Notes under the pieces: model-generated
Seen by the model: the letters and a program-made list of their open reading frames with translations, nothing else
Database searches by the model: none
What the model was told of the DNA's origin: nothing
Made by a program: the position numbers and the translations under genes
DNA from: JAWWBN01 sp033720955
Lineage (GTDB): Bacteria; Acidobacteriota; Thermoanaerobaculia; Multivoradales; JAHEKO01
Length of the DNA: 6,639 nucleotides
Reading direction: 5' to 3'
NCBI GenBank assembly: GCA_033720955.1
Contig: JAWWBN010000214.1
Coordinates: forward strand, 1-6,639
Part shown: in pieces, positions 6,337 to 6,639 of the stretch
How the letters are laid out: the number at the start of each line of letters is the position of its first letter
How positions within the stretch are numbered: the first letter of the stretch is position 1

Positions 6337-6352
6337 CGGGCGCCCGCGCCCG
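6337..6352. repeat. Inverted repeat CGGGCGC-CC-GCGCCCG upstream of the FKBP gene
   Basis: Perfect 7-base arms flank a CC centre, in the 93-base gap between the UnbV-domain stop and the FKBP start. It begins about 21 bases after the upstream stop codon, a usual position for a terminator hairpin, but no U-run follows on the minus strand. Its layout (7-8 base arms, CC centre, GC only or nearly so) resembles the repeat at 5494-5511, though the arm sequences differ. The rest of this gap shows only a weak TATTCT (minus strand, about 6355-6360) that might serve as a -10 box. Confidence 0.35.
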
Positions 6353-6373
6353 GAGAATACAGGAGGCTGCCGC

Positions 6374-6639
6374 CTATCGGCCCGCCGGCGTCGCGGGGAG
6401 GACCAGCGTGCGCAGCGCCGGAGGCGACAGTAAGCGCTGCCGGGCTCCGCTCGGCCAGCGCACCTCGAGCGACTCGGGTCGCTCCCCGGGGCCGAGGCCG
6501 AACGCCAGCCGGGTCTCGGAGGCCGACAGATAGGAGCGCCCGGAGGCCACCACGGCCCGCCGCTCCCGGCCGCCGGCCACCACCGTCGCCCGCAGGTCCA
6601 GACCGGCCGGCCCGGGAAAGGCGCGCAGCCCGAGCCACC
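6374..6639 (-). CDS. ASPIC/UnbV-domain protein, C-terminal end (probable FG-GAP repeat protein; 5' end outside window)
   Basis: Eighty-seven residues are visible before TAG (plus coordinates 6374-6376), beginning WLGLRAFPGPAGLDLRATV at the window edge. The segment VVASGRSYLSASETRLAFGLGPGERPESLEVRWPSG matches the ASPIC/UnbV domain pattern (GxSYLSQsDpRLhFGLG, then a strand ending in VRWPSG). This domain nearly always ends secreted CRTAC1-like proteins with several FG-GAP/VCBS beta-propeller repeats, so most of the gene should lie beyond the right edge. The DGIGA motif usually found early in the domain is replaced here by GLDLRA. The protein's role is unknown; relatives are extracellular or envelope proteins, often with calcium-binding propeller repeats. 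The gene lies upstream of the FKBP gene on the same strand, so an envelope folding factor follows a likely exported protein. Co-transcription is possible but unproven. Confidence 0.85.
   Translation of the reverse strand, partial: WLGLRAFPGPAGLDLRATVVAGGRERRAVVASGRSYLSASETRLAFGLGPGERPESLEVRWPSGARQRLLSPPALRTLVLPATPAGR

Noticed and set aside
6285..6638. A 117-codon minus-strand frame overlapping the UnbV-domain fragment and the FKBP upstream gap
   Set aside because: It is a shifted frame of Arg/Ala/Gly-rich sequence. The neighbouring frame has the clear GxSYLSxSxxRLxFGLG pattern and stops at 6374.
1..6639. Search for a mobile element, defence system, CRISPR array, tRNA or a gene cluster making a new system
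   Set aside because: All genes but one belong to widespread housekeeping or transport families, no repeats or integrase/transposase motifs are visible, and composition is uniform.

Overview
The window is very G+C-rich on both strands, with a strong preference for G or C in third codon positions. This bias leaves long open frames opposite every real gene. A secreted FKBP with a classic Sec signal peptide and a C-terminal ASPIC/UnbV-type fragment suggest a Gram-negative, high-GC bacterium. Acidobacteriota, Gemmatimonadota, Myxococcota or a related deep phylum would fit, but the sequence alone does not settle which. I see no insertion sequences, phage genes, tRNAs, rRNAs or CRISPR repeats, and coding composition looks uniform, so this reads as ordinary chromosomal backbone.

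Layout. (1) The left edge holds the 3' part of an M20-family metallopeptidase gene on the plus strand. (2) It converges on rarA, a minus-strand gene for a AAA+ replication/recombination ATPase. (3) A compact divergent intergenic region of about 60 bases separates rarA from a plus-strand pair. That pair is a 141-residue four-helix membrane protein of unknown function, followed 6 bases later by a 500-residue sodium:solute symporter. (4) The symporter converges, with only 9 bases between stop codons, on a minus-strand THUMP-domain RNA methyltransferase of the RlmL/TrmN group. (5) Upstream of that, also on the minus strand, are a secreted FKBP-type peptidyl-prolyl isomerase and, at the right edge, the 3' end of a gene for an ASPIC/UnbV-domain protein.

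The genes do not form one pathway. The only pair likely to work together is the small membrane protein and the symporter, which look co-transcribed. The three minus-strand genes at the right could be read together, but the gaps of about 92 bases between them, each with a GC-rich inverted repeat, argue for separate or partly separate units. No stretch longer than 300 bases lacks a gene.

No clearly new system is present. The points most worth a second look are the small membrane protein paired with the symporter, a G-rich tract that contains the symporter's ribosome-binding site, and the rarA/symporter divergent region. In that region both genes may have leaderless or near-leaderless transcripts, and an 8-codon leader ORF overlaps the membrane-protein start codon.
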